In this document: piece after piece, positions 38,983-50,920 of the stretch
Position numbering within the stretch: the stretch's first letter is position 1
Layout of the letters: every line of letters starts with the position of its first letter
Source of the DNA: Calliopsis andreniformis
Lineage: Eukaryota > Arthropoda > Insecta > Hymenoptera > Andrenidae
Direction: 5' to 3'
Length of the DNA: 64,000 nt
NCBI RefSeq assembly: GCF_051401765.1
Contig: NW_027480438.1
Coordinates: 4,650,001 to 4,714,000, forward strand
Notes under the pieces: model-generated
Databases searched by the model: none
Seen by the model: only the letters and a program-made list of their open reading frames with translations
What the model was told of the DNA's origin: nothing
Translations under genes and position numbers: made by a program

Positions 38983-39617
38983 CCTCAGACCTCAAACATC
39001 AATGTTCAACCCTCAGTCCTCGTCCTCAATCCACAACACTCAATCCACAATCTTCAATCCTCAATACTCAATCTTCAATCCTCAATACTTAATACTCAAT
39101 CCTCAATCCTCATTCTTCAATCCTCACTACCCAATCCTCAATCTTCAATCCTCAATCCCCAACCCTCAATCCTCAGTCCTCAAACCTCAATTCTGAATCC
39201 TCAATCCTGAATCCTCAATCTTCAGCCCTCAGTCCTCAACAATCAATTGTCAATCCTCAATCCTCAATAGAAAATACTCAATTCACAGTTTTCAATACTC
39301 AATCACCATTCTTCAATCTTCAAATCTCAATCCACAAACATCAATTCTCATCACTCAACCCTCAACACTCAGTCCTCAATCTTCAATCCTCAATCCTCAA
39401 TCCTCAATCTTCAATCCTCAACACACAATCTTCAATCCTCAATCCTCAATTCTCAGTCCTGAATACTCAATCCTCAATCGTCAATCCTCAATCCCCAATC
39501 CTCAATCTTCAATCCTCAATCCTCAATCCTTAATCCTCAATCCTCAATCTTCAATCCTGAATACTCAATCTTCAATCCTCAATCCGCAATCCTCAATCCT
39601 CAATCCTCAATCCTCAA
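38983..39617. repeat. 635-bp tandem duplication, right copy
   Basis: Direct tandem repeat of the preceding 635 bp. It carries its own differences, including GAAAATACTC for GAATATACTC near 39271 and ACTTAATAC for CCTTAATAC near 39087. At its right end it continues into AATACTCAACAGACAACC, where the left copy returned to CCTCAGACC. Confidence 0.8.
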
Positions 39618-40489
39618 TCCTCAATACTCAACAGACAACCCTCAACCATCAATCCTGAATACTCAACCATCAATACTCAGTCCTCTCTCTTCAATCTTCC
39701 ATCATCAATCCTCTATCCTCAAGCGTCAATCCTCAATCCTCAATCCTCAAGCCTCAATCCTCAGTCCTCAAACCTCAATTCCGAATCTTCAATCCGGAAT
39801 CCTCAATCTTCATCCCTCAGTCCGCAACAATCAATTGTCAATCCTCAATCCTCAATAGAATATCCTCAATTCACAGCTTTCAATACTCAATCCCCGACCT
39901 TCAATATTCAAATCTCAATCCACAAACATCAATTCTCATCTCTCAACCCTCAACACTCAGTCCTCAATCTTCAATCCTCAATCCTCAATCGTCAATCCTC
40001 AATCCCCAATCCTCTATCATCTATCCTCAATCCGCAATCCTCAATCCTCAATACTCAATCCTCAATCTTCAATCCTCAATACTCAATCTTCAATCTTCAA
40101 TCCTCAATCCTCAACCCTCAATCCTCAATCCGCAATCCTCAATCTTCAATCCTCAATACTCAATCTTCAATCCTCAATCCTGAATCCTCAATCCTCAATC
40201 CTCAATCCCCAATCAACAATCCTCAATCTTCAATACTCAACCCTCTATCCTCAATCCTCAATCCTCAATTCTCAATACTCAACCATCAATCCTCAATTCT
40301 CAATACTCAATAGAATATCCTGAATTCTCAGGATTCAATACTCAAACGTCAATCCTCAACCCTCAGCCCTCATTCTGAATCCTCAATCCTCAATCCTCAA
40401 TCCTCAATTTTCAATCCTCAATCCTCAACCCTCAGTCGTCATCCTCAATTCTCAATTCTCAATCATCAATCCTCAATCCTCAACCCTGA

Positions 40490-41470
40490 ATCCTCAATCT
40501 TCAGCCCTCAGTCCTCAACAATCAATTGTCAATCCTCAATCCTCAATAGAATATACTCAATTCACAGTTTTCAATACTCAATCACCATTCTTCAATCTTC
40601 AGATCTCAATCCACAAACATCAATTCTCATCACTCAACCCTCAACACTCAGTCCTCAATCTTCAATCCTCAATCCTCAATCCTCAATCTTCAATCCTCAA
40701 CACACAATATTCAATCCTCAATCCTCAATTCTCAGTCCTGAATACTCAATCCTCAATCGTCAATCCTCAATCCCCAATCCTCAATCTTCATCCTCAATCC
40801 TCAATCCTTAATCCTCAATCCTCAATCTTCAATCCTGAATACTCAATCTTCAATCCTCAATCATCAATCCTCAATCCTCAATCCTCAATCCTCAATCCTC
40901 AATCCTCAATCCTCAATCCTCAATACTCAACCCACAACCCTCAACCATCAATCCTCAATACTCAACCATCAATACTCAGTCCTCTCTCTTCAATCTTCCA
41001 TCATCAATCCTCTATCCTCAAGCGTCAATCCTCAATCCTCAATCCTTCATCCTCAAGCCTCAATCCTCAGTCCTCAAACCTCAATTCCGAATCCTCAATC
41101 CGGAATCCTCAATCTTCATCCCTCAGTCCGCAACAATCAATTGTCAATCCTCAATCCGCAATAGAATATCCTCAATTCACAGCTTTCAATACTCAATCCC
41201 CAACCTTCAATATTCATATCCCAATCCCCAAACATCAATTCTCATATCTCAACCCTCAACACTCAGTCCTCAATCTTCAATCCTCAATCCTCAATCGTCA
41301 ATCCTCAATCCCCAATCCTCTATCATCAATCCTCAATCCGCAATCCTCAATCCTCAATACTCAATACTCAACCTTCAATCCTCAATACTCAATCTTCAAT
41401 CTTCACTCCTCAATCCTCAACCCTCAATCCTCAATCCTCAATCCGCAATCCTCAATCTTCAATCCTCAAT
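40490..41470. repeat. Duplicated segment, copy 2 (~5360-bp offset)
   Basis: Partner of 35129-36100, sharing TATTCATATCCCAATCC and CTCATATCTC. It has two extra heptamers in pure runs, including an 8-unit run at 40866-40921, and a 6-bp unit plus CTTCATCC near 41045 that the first copy lacks. Confidence 0.78.
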
Positions 41471-42139
41471 ACTCAATCCTCAATCGTCAATCCTCAATCC
41501 CCAATCCTCAACCATCAATCCTCAATCCTCAATCCTCAATCCTCAGTCCTCAATATTCAGTCCTCAATACTCAATCTTAAATCCTCAATCCTCAATCCTC
41601 AATCCTCAATCCTCAATATTCAAAACACAACCCTCAACCATCAATCCTCAATACTCAACCATCAATCCTCAATTCTCAATACTCAATAGAATATCCTGAA
41701 TTCTCATGTTTCAATACTCAATCCACAATACTCAATAATCAAATCTGATTCCTCGAACATCAATTCTCAACGCTCAATCCTCAACACTCAGTCCTCTCTC
41801 TTCAATGTTCCATCCTCAATCCTCTATCCTCAAGCGTCAATCCTCAATCATCAATCTTCAATCCTCAATCCTCAATTCTCAGTCCTCAATACCCAATCCT
41901 CAATCGTCAATCCTCAATCCCCAATCCTCAATCATCAATCCTCAATCCTCAATCCTCAATCGTCAATCCTCAGTCCTCAATATTCAATCCTCAATAATCA
42001 ATCTTCAATCCTCAATCCTCAATCCTCAATCCTCAATCCTCAATCCTCAATCCTCAATCCTCAGTCTTCAAGCCTCAATACTCAATCTGCAATCCTGAAT
42101 CCTCAATCCTCAGTCCTCAACCCTCAGTCCTCATCCTCA

Positions 42140-44763
42140 ATTCTCAATTCTCAATCCTCAACCCTCAATCCTGAATTTTCAATCCTCAATAATCTATCTC
42201 CAATCCTAGATCCCCAATCCCCAATTCTCAATCCTTAATCCTCAATCTTCAATCCTCAATCCCCAGTCATCAATCTTAAATCCTCAATCCTCAATCCTCA
42301 ATCCTCAATCCTCATTCTTCAATCCTCAATACTCAATCTTCTGTCCTCAATCCTCAATACTCAATCCTCAATCCTCAATCCTCAATCCTCAATCCTCAAT
42401 CTTCAATCCTCAATACTCAATCATCAATCTTCAATCCTCAATCCTCAATCCTCAATCCTCAATCCGCAATCCTCAATCTTCAATCCTCAATACTCAATCT
42501 TCAATCCTCAATCTTGAATCATCAATCCTCAATCCTCAATCCTCAATCCTCAATCCTCAATCCTCAATATTCAGTCCTCAATACTCAATCTTCAATCCTC
42601 AATCCTCAATCCTCAATCCTCAATCCTCAATATTCAAAACACAACCCTCAACCATCAATCCTCAATACTCAACCATCAATCCTCAATTCTCAATACTCAA
42701 TAGAATATCCTGAATTCTCATGTTTCAATACTCAATCCACAATACTCAATAATAAAATCTCAATCCTCAAACATCAATTCTCAACGCTCAATCCTCAATC
42801 CTCAATACTCAATCGTCAGTCTTCAATCCTCAATCCTCAATCCTCAATCCTCAATCCGCAATCCTCAATCTTCAATCCTCAATACTCAATCTTCAATCCT
42901 CAATCCTCAAACCTGAAATCCTCAATCCTCAATATTCAACACACAACCCTCAAACTTCAATCCTCAATACTCAACCATCAATCCTCAATTCTCAATACTC
43001 AATCGTCACCCTTCAATCCTCAACACTCAATCTTCAATCCTCAATCCTCAATCTTCAATTCTCAATCTTCGATCCTCAATACTGAATCTTCAATCCTCAA
43101 TCCTCAATCCTCAATCCCCAATCCTCAATCCTCAATCTTCAATCCTCAATACTCAATCTTCAATTCTCGATGCTGAATCCTCAATCCTCAAACCTCAATA
43201 CCCAATCAACAATCTTCAATCTTCAATACTCAGACCTCTATCCTCAATCCACAATCCTCAATACTCAACCATCAATCCTCAATTCTCAATACTTAATAGA
43301 ATATCCTGAATTCTCAGGATTCAATACTCAAACGTCAATCTTCAACCCTCAGCCCTCATTCTGAATCCTCAATCCTCAATCCTCAATCCTCAATTCTCAA
43401 TCCTCAATCCTCAACCCTCATCCTTCAATCTTCAATACCCAATACTGAATCTTCAATCCTCAATACTCGATCCTCAATTCTCAATCCTCAATCCTCAATC
43501 CTCAGACCTCAAACATCATTGTTCAACCCTCAGTCCTCGTCCTCAATCCACAACACACAATCCACAATCCTCGATCTTCAATCATCAATATTCAATCTTC
43601 AATCCTCAATCCTCAATCCTCAATCCTCTATCCTCAATTCTGAATCATCAATACTCAATCCTCAATCCTCAATCCTCAATCCTCAATCTTCAATCCTCAA
43701 CACTCAATCTTCAATCATCAATCCACAATCTTCAATCCTCAATACTCAATCTTCAATCCTCAATCCTTAATACTCAATCCTCAATCCTCAATCCTCATTC
43801 TTCAATCCTCACTACCCAATCCTCAATCTTCAATCCTCAATCCTCAACCCTCAATCCTCAGTCCTCAAACCTCAATTCTGAATCCTCAATCCTGAATCCT
43901 CAATTCTCATTCCTCAATCCTCAATCCTCAATCTTCAATCCTCAACACTCAGTCTTCAATCCTCAATCCTCAATCTTCAATCCTCAATACTCAATCTTCA
44001 ATCCTCAATCCTTAATACTCAACCCTCAATCCTCATTCTTCAATCCTCAATACCCAATCTTCAATCTTCAATCCTCAATCCTCAATTCGCAATCCTCAAT
44101 CCTCATTCCTCAGTCCTCAAGCATCAATACTCAACCCTCAGTCCTCCTCCTCAATCCACAACCCTCAATCCTGAATCCTCGATTTTCTTTCATCAATATT
44201 CAACCTCCAATCCTCAATCCTCAATACTCAATACTCAATCATCAATACTCAACCATCAATACTCAATTCTCAATACTCAATAGATTATCCTGAATTCTCA
44301 GGATTCAATACTCAAAAATCAATCCTCAACCCTCAGCCCTCATTCTGAATCCTCAATCGTCAATCCTCAATCCTCAATTATCAATCCTCAATCCTCAACC
44401 CTCAGTCCTCATCCTCAATTCTCAATTCTCAATCCTCAATCCTCAATCCTCAATCTTCAATCCTCAATAATCAATCTCCAATCCTAGATCCTCAATGCTC
44501 AATCCTCAATCGTCAATCCTCAATCCCCAATCCTCAATCTTCAATCCTCAACACTCAATCTTCAATCCTCAATCCTCAATCCTGAATCCTCAATCCTCAA
44601 TCCTCAATCCTCAATCCTCAATCCTCAATCCTCAATACTCAATACTCAAACCTGAATCCTCAATATTCAATCCTCAATCCTCAAACCTCAATCCTCAATC
44701 CTCAATCTTCAATCCTCAACACTCAATCTTCAATCCTCAATTCTCAATCCTCAACCCTCAATC
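42140..44763. repeat. 2593-bp higher-order unit, copy R1
   Basis: The landmark CTGAATTTTCAATCC starts at 42171, 44764, 45751 and 48344, giving periods of 2593, 987 and 2593 bp. R1 contains, in order, AATAATCTATCTCC, CTTCTGTCCTC, the AATAGAATATCC landmark, CTCGATGCTGAATCC, a perfect hairpin at 43303, CTCGATTTTCTTTC and a second hairpin at 44287. Open stretches of 220, 64, 83 and 90 codons translate identically in R1 and R3, so the copies are very close. Confidence 0.86.
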
Positions 44764-45640
44764 CTGAATTTTCAATCCTCAATAATCTATCTCCAATCCT
44801 AGATCCCCAATCCCCAATTCTCAATCCTTAATCCTCAATCTTCAATCCTCAATCCCCAGTCATCAATCTTAAATCCTCAATCCTCAATCCTCAATCCTCA
44901 ATCCTCATTCTTCAATCCTCAATACTCAATCTTCTGTCCTCAATCCTCAATACTCAATCCTCAATCCTCAATCCTCAATCCTCAATCCTCAATCTTCAAT
45001 CCTCAATACTCAATCATCAATCTTCAATCCTCAATCCTCAATCCTCAATCCTCAATCCGCAATCCTCAATCTTCAATCCTCAATACTCAATCTTCAATCC
45101 TCAATCTTGAATCATCAATCCTCAATCCTCAATCCTCAATCCTCAATCCTCAATCCTCAATATTCAGTCCTCAATACTCAATCTTCAATCCTCAATCCTC
45201 AATCCTCAATCCTCAATCCTCAATATTCAAAACACAACCCTCAACCATCAATCCTCAATACTCAACCATCAATCCTCAATTCTCAATACTCAATAGAATA
45301 TCCTGAATTCTCATGTTTCAATACTCAATCCACAATACTCAATAATAAAATCTCAATCCTCAAACATCAATTCTCAACGCTCAATCCTCAATCCTCAATA
45401 CTCAATCGTCAGTCTTCAATCCTCAATCCTCAATCCTCAATCCTCAATCCGCAATCCTCAATCTTCAATCCTCAATACTCAATCTTCAATCCTCAATCCT
45501 CAAACCTGAAATCCTCAATCCTCAATATTCAACACACAACCCTCAAACTTCAATCCTCAATACTCAACCATCAATCCTCAATTCTCAATACTCAATCGTC
45601 ACCCTTCAATCCTCAACACTCAATCTTCAATCCTCAATCC
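44764..45640. repeat. Truncated R unit (R2)
   Basis: Starts like R1 at CTGAATTTTCAATCC and follows it to about 45640, then leaves at CAATCCTCAGTCTTCAAGCC to restart as the lead-in of R3. Only about 0.9 kb of the 2.6-kb unit is present. Within this piece one heptamer has been lost from a pure run relative to R4 (offset 3580 becomes 3587 bp near 45200). Confidence 0.83.
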
Positions 45641-48343
45641 TCAGTCTTCAAGCCTCAATACTCAATCTGCAATCCTGAATCCTCAATCCTCAGTCCTCAA
45701 CCCTCAGTCCTCATCCTCAATTCTCAATTTTCAATCCTCAACCCTCAATCCTGAATTTTCAATCCTCAATAATCTATCTCCAATCCTAGATCCCCAATCC
45801 CCAATTCTCAATCCTTAATCCTCAATCTTCAATCCTCAATCCCCAGTCATCAATCTTAAATCCTCAATCCTCAATCCTCAATCCTCAATCCTCATTCTTC
45901 AATCCTCAATACTCAATCTTCTGTCCTCAATCCTCAATACTCAATCCTCAATCCTCAATCCTCAATCCTCAATCCTCAATCTTCAATCCTCAATACTCAA
46001 TCATCAATCTTCAATCCTCAATCCTCAATCCTCAATCCTCAATCCGCAATCCTCAATCTTCAATCCTCAATACTCAATCTTCAATCCTCAATCTTGAATC
46101 ATCAATCCTCAATCCTCAATCCTCAATCCTCAATCCTCAATCCTCAATATTCAGTCCTCAATACTCAATCTTCAATCCTCAATCCTCAATCCTCAATCCT
46201 CAATCCTCAATATTCAAAACACAACCCTCAACCATCAATCCTCAATACTCAACCATCAATCCTCAATTCTCAATACTCAATAGAATATCCTGAATTCTCA
46301 TGTTTCAATACTCAATCCACAATACTCAATAATAAAATCTCAATCCTCAAACATCAATTCTCAACGCTCAATCCTCAATCCTCAATACTCAATCGTCAGT
46401 CTTCAATCCTCAATCCTCAATCCTCAATCCTCAATCCGCAATCCTCAATCTTCAATCCTCAATACTCAATCTTCAATCCTCAATCCTCAAACCTGAAATC
46501 CTCAATCCTCAATATTCAACACACAACCCTCAAACTTCAATCCTCAATACTCAACCATCAATCCTCAATTCTCAATACTCAATCGTCACCCTTCAATCCT
46601 CAACACTCAATCTTCAATCCTCAATCCTCAATCTTCAATTCTCAATCTTCGATCCTCAATACTGAATCTTCAATCCTCAATCCTCAATCCTCAATCCCCA
46701 ATCCTCAATCCTCAATCTTCAATCCTCAATACTCAATCTTCAATTCTCGATGCTGAATCCTCAATCCTCAAACCTCAATACCCAATCAACAATCTTCAAT
46801 CTTCAATACTCAGACCTCTATCCTCAATCCACAATCCTCAATACTCAACCATCAATCCTCAATTCTCAATACTTAATAGAATATCCTGAATTCTCAGGAT
46901 TCAATACTCAAACGTCAATCTTCAACCCTCAGCCCTCATTCTGAATCCTCAATCCTCAATCCTCAATCCTCAATTCTCAATCCTCAATCCTCAACCCTCA
47001 TCCTTCAATCTTCAATACCCAATACTGAATCTTCAATCCTCAATACTCGATCCTCAATTCTCAATCCTCAATCCTCAATCCTCAGACCTCAAACATCATT
47101 GTTCAACCCTCAGTCCTCGTCCTCAATCCACAACACACAATCCACAATCCTCGATCTTCAATCATCAATATTCAATCTTCAATCCTCAATCCTCAATCCT
47201 CAATCCTCTATCCTCAATTCTGAATCATCAATACTCAATCCTCAATCCTCAATCCTCAATCCTCAATCTTCAATCCTCAACACTCAATCTTCAATCATCA
47301 ATCCACAATCTTCAATCCTCAATACTCAATCTTCAATCCTCAATCCTTAATACTCAATCCTCAATCCTCAATCCTCATTCTTCAATCCTCACTACCCAAT
47401 CCTCAATCTTCAATCCTCAATCCTCAACCCTCAATCCTCAGTCCTCAAACCTCAATTCTGAATCCTCAATCCTGAATCCTCAATTCTCATTCCTCAATCC
47501 TCAATCCTCAATCTTCAATCCTCAACACTCAGTCTTCAATCCTCAATCCTCAATCTTCAATCCTCAATACTCAATCTTCAATCCTCAATCCTTAATACTC
47601 AACCCTCAATCCTCATTCTTCAATCCTCAATACCCAATCTTCAATCTTCAATCCTCAATCCTCAATTCGCAATCCTCAATCCTCATTCCTCAGTCCTCAA
47701 GCATCAATACTCAACCCTCAGTCCTCCTCCTCAATCCACAACCCTCAATCCTGAATCCTCGATTTTCTTTCATCAATATTCAACCTCCAATCCTCAATCC
47801 TCAATACTCAATACTCAATCATCAATACTCAACCATCAATACTCAATTCTCAATACTCAATAGATTATCCTGAATTCTCAGGATTCAATACTCAAAAATC
47901 AATCCTCAACCCTCAGCCCTCATTCTGAATCCTCAATCGTCAATCCTCAATCCTCAATTATCAATCCTCAATCCTCAACCCTCAGTCCTCATCCTCAATT
48001 CTCAATTCTCAATCCTCAATCCTCAATCCTCAATCTTCAATCCTCAATAATCAATCTCCAATCCTAGATCCTCAATGCTCAATCCTCAATCGTCAATCCT
48101 CAATCCCCAATCCTCAATCTTCAATCCTCAACACTCAATCTTCAATCCTCAATCCTCAATCCTGAATCCTCAATCCTCAATCCTCAATCCTCAATCCTCA
48201 ATCCTCAATCCTCAATACTCAATACTCAAACCTGAATCCTCAATATTCAATCCTCAATCCTCAAACCTCAATCCTCAATCCTCAATCTTCAATCCTCAAC
48301 ACTCAATCTTCAATCCTCAATTCTCAATCCTCAACCCTCAATC
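45641..48343. repeat. 2593-bp higher-order unit with lead-in, copy R3
   Basis: Repeats 42061-44763 at a constant offset of 3580 bp, including the lead-in CAGTCTTCAAGCCTC. One difference noted is CTCAATTTTCAATCC at 45724 against CTCAATTCTCAATCC at 42144. The perfect hairpins recur at 46883 and 47867. Confidence 0.86.
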
Positions 48344-50920
48344 CTGAATTTTCAATCCTCAATAATCTATCTCCAATCCTAGATCCCCAATCCCCAATTC
48401 TCAATCCTTAATCCTCAATCTTCAATCCTCAATCCCCAGTCATCAATCTTAAATCCTCAATCCTCAATCCTCAATCCTCAATCCTCATTCTTCAATCCTC
48501 AATACTCAATCTTCTGTCCTCAATCCTCAATACTCAATCCTCAATCCTCAATCCTCAATCCTCAATCCTCAATCTTCAATCCTCAATACTCAATCATCAA
48601 TCTTCAATCCTCAATCCTCAATCCTCAATCCTCAATCCGCAATCCTCAATCTTCAATCCTCAATACTCAATCTTCAATCCTCAATCTTGAATCATCAATC
48701 CTCAATCCTCAATCCTCAATCCTCAATCCTCAATCCTCAATCCTCAATATTCAGTCCTCAATACTCAATCTTCAATCCTCAATCCTCAATCCTCAATCCT
48801 CAATCCTCAATATTCAAAACACAACCCTCAACCATCAATCCTCAATACTCAACCATCAATCCTCAATTCTCAATACTCAATAGAATATCCTGAATTCTCA
48901 TGTTTCAATACTCAATCCACAATACTCAATAATAAAATCTCAATCCTCAAACATCAATTCTCAACGCTCAATCCTCAATCCTCAATACTCAATCGTCAGT
49001 CTTCAATCCTCAATCCTCAATCCTCAATCCTCAATCCGCAATCCTCAATCTTCAATCCTCAATACTCAATCTTCAATCCTCAATCCTCAAACCTGAAATC
49101 CTCAATCCTCAATATTCAACACACAACCCTCAAACTTCAATCCTCAATACTCAACCATCAATCCTCAATTCTCAATACTCAATCGTCACCCTTCAATCCT
49201 CAACACTCAATCTTCAATCCTCAATCCTCAATCTTCAATTCTCAATCTTCGATCCTCAATACTGAATCTTCAATCCTCAATCCTCAATCCTCAATCCCCA
49301 ATCCTCAATCCTCAATCTTCAATCCTCAATACTCAATCTTCAATTCTCGATGCTGAATCCTCAATCCTCAAACCTCAATACCCAATCAACAATCTTCAAT
49401 CTTCAATACTCAGACCTCTATCCTCAATCCACAATCCTCAATACTCAACCATCAATCCTCAATTCTCAATACTTAATAGAATATCCTGAATTCTCAGGAT
49501 TCAATACTCAAACGTCAATCTTCAACACTCAGCCCTCATTCTGAATCCTCAATCCTCAATCCTCAATCCTCAATTCTCAATCCTCAATCCTCAACCCTCA
49601 TCCTTCAATCTTCAATACCCAATACTGAATCTTCAATCCTCAATACTCGATCCTCAATTCTCAATCCTCAATCCTCAATCCTCAGACCTCAAACATCATT
49701 GTTCAACCCTCAGTCCTCGTCCTCAATCCACAACACACAATCCAGAATCCTCGATCTTCAATCATCAATATTCAATCTTCAATCCTCAATCCTCAATCCT
49801 CAATCCTCTATCCTCAATTCTGAATCATCAATACTCAATCCTCAATCCTCAATCCTCAATCCTCAATCTTCAATCCTCAACACTCAATCTTCAATCATCA
49901 ATCCACAATCTTCAATCCTCAATACTCAATCTTCAATCCTCAATCCTTAATACTCAATCCTCAATCCTCAATCCTCATTCTTCAATCCTCACTACCCAAT
50001 CCTCAATCTTCAATCCTCAATCCTCAACCCTCAATCCTCAGTCCTCAAACCTCAATTCTGAATCCTCAATCCTGAATCCTCAATTCTCATTCCTCAATCC
50101 TCAATCCTCAATCTTCAATCCTCAACACTCAGTCTTCAATCCTCAATCCTCAATCTTCAATCCTCAATACTCAATCTTCAATCCTCAATCCTTAATACTC
50201 AACCCTCAATCCTCATTCTTCAATCCTCAATACCCAATCTTCAATCTTCAATCCTCAATCCTCAATTCGCAATCCTCAATCCTCATTCCTCAGTCCTCAA
50301 GGATCAATACTCAACCCTCAGTCCTCCTCCTCAATCCACAACCCTCAATCCTGAATCCTCGATTTTCTTTCATCAATATTCAACCTTCAATCCTCAATCC
50401 TCAATACTCAATACTCAATCATCAATACTCAACCATCAATACTCAATTCTCAATACTCAATAGATTATCCTGAATTCTCAGGATTCAATACTCAAAAATC
50501 AATCCTCAACCCTCAGCCCTCATTCTGAATCCTCAATCGTCAATCCTCAATCCTCAATTATCAATCCTCAATCCTCAACCCTCAGTCCTCATCCTCAATT
50601 CTCAATTCTCAATCCTCAATCCTCAATCCTCAATCTTCAATCCTCAATAATCAATCTCCAATCCTAGATCCTCAATGCTCAATCCTCAATCGTCAATCCT
50701 CAATCCCCAATCCTCAATCTTCAATCCTCAACACTCAATCTTCAATCCTCAATCCTCAATCCTGAATCCTCAATCCTCAATCCTCAATCCTCAATCCTCA
50801 ATCCTCAATCCTCAATACTCAATACTCAAACCTGAATCCTCAATATTCAATCCTCAATCCTCAAACCTCAATCCTCAATCCTCAATCTTCAATCCTCAAC
50901 ACTCAATCTTCAATCCTCAA
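48344..50920. repeat. 2593-2600-bp higher-order unit, copy R4
   Basis: Follows R3 at an offset of 2593 bp at first and 2600 bp later (49350/46750, 50675/48075), one heptamer longer in a pure run. It has its own variants TCCAGAATCC (TCCACAATCC in R1/R3) near 49741 and CAAGGATCAATAC near 50300. Both are inherited by all U copies to the right, so the U units were amplified from an R4-like copy. Confidence 0.85.

Larger units (their letters stand above)
34873..42019. repeat. Mosaic region with 8014-, 635- and ~5360-bp duplications
   Basis: All heptamer-derived. It contains the second copy of the 8014-bp-offset segment, a 635-bp direct tandem duplication at 38348-39617, and a pair of blocks at 35129-36100 and 40490-41470. 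From about 41490 it switches to a block with GTCAATCCTCAATCCCC that leads into the 2593-bp repeats. No gene and no non-repetitive sequence is seen. Confidence 0.8.
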
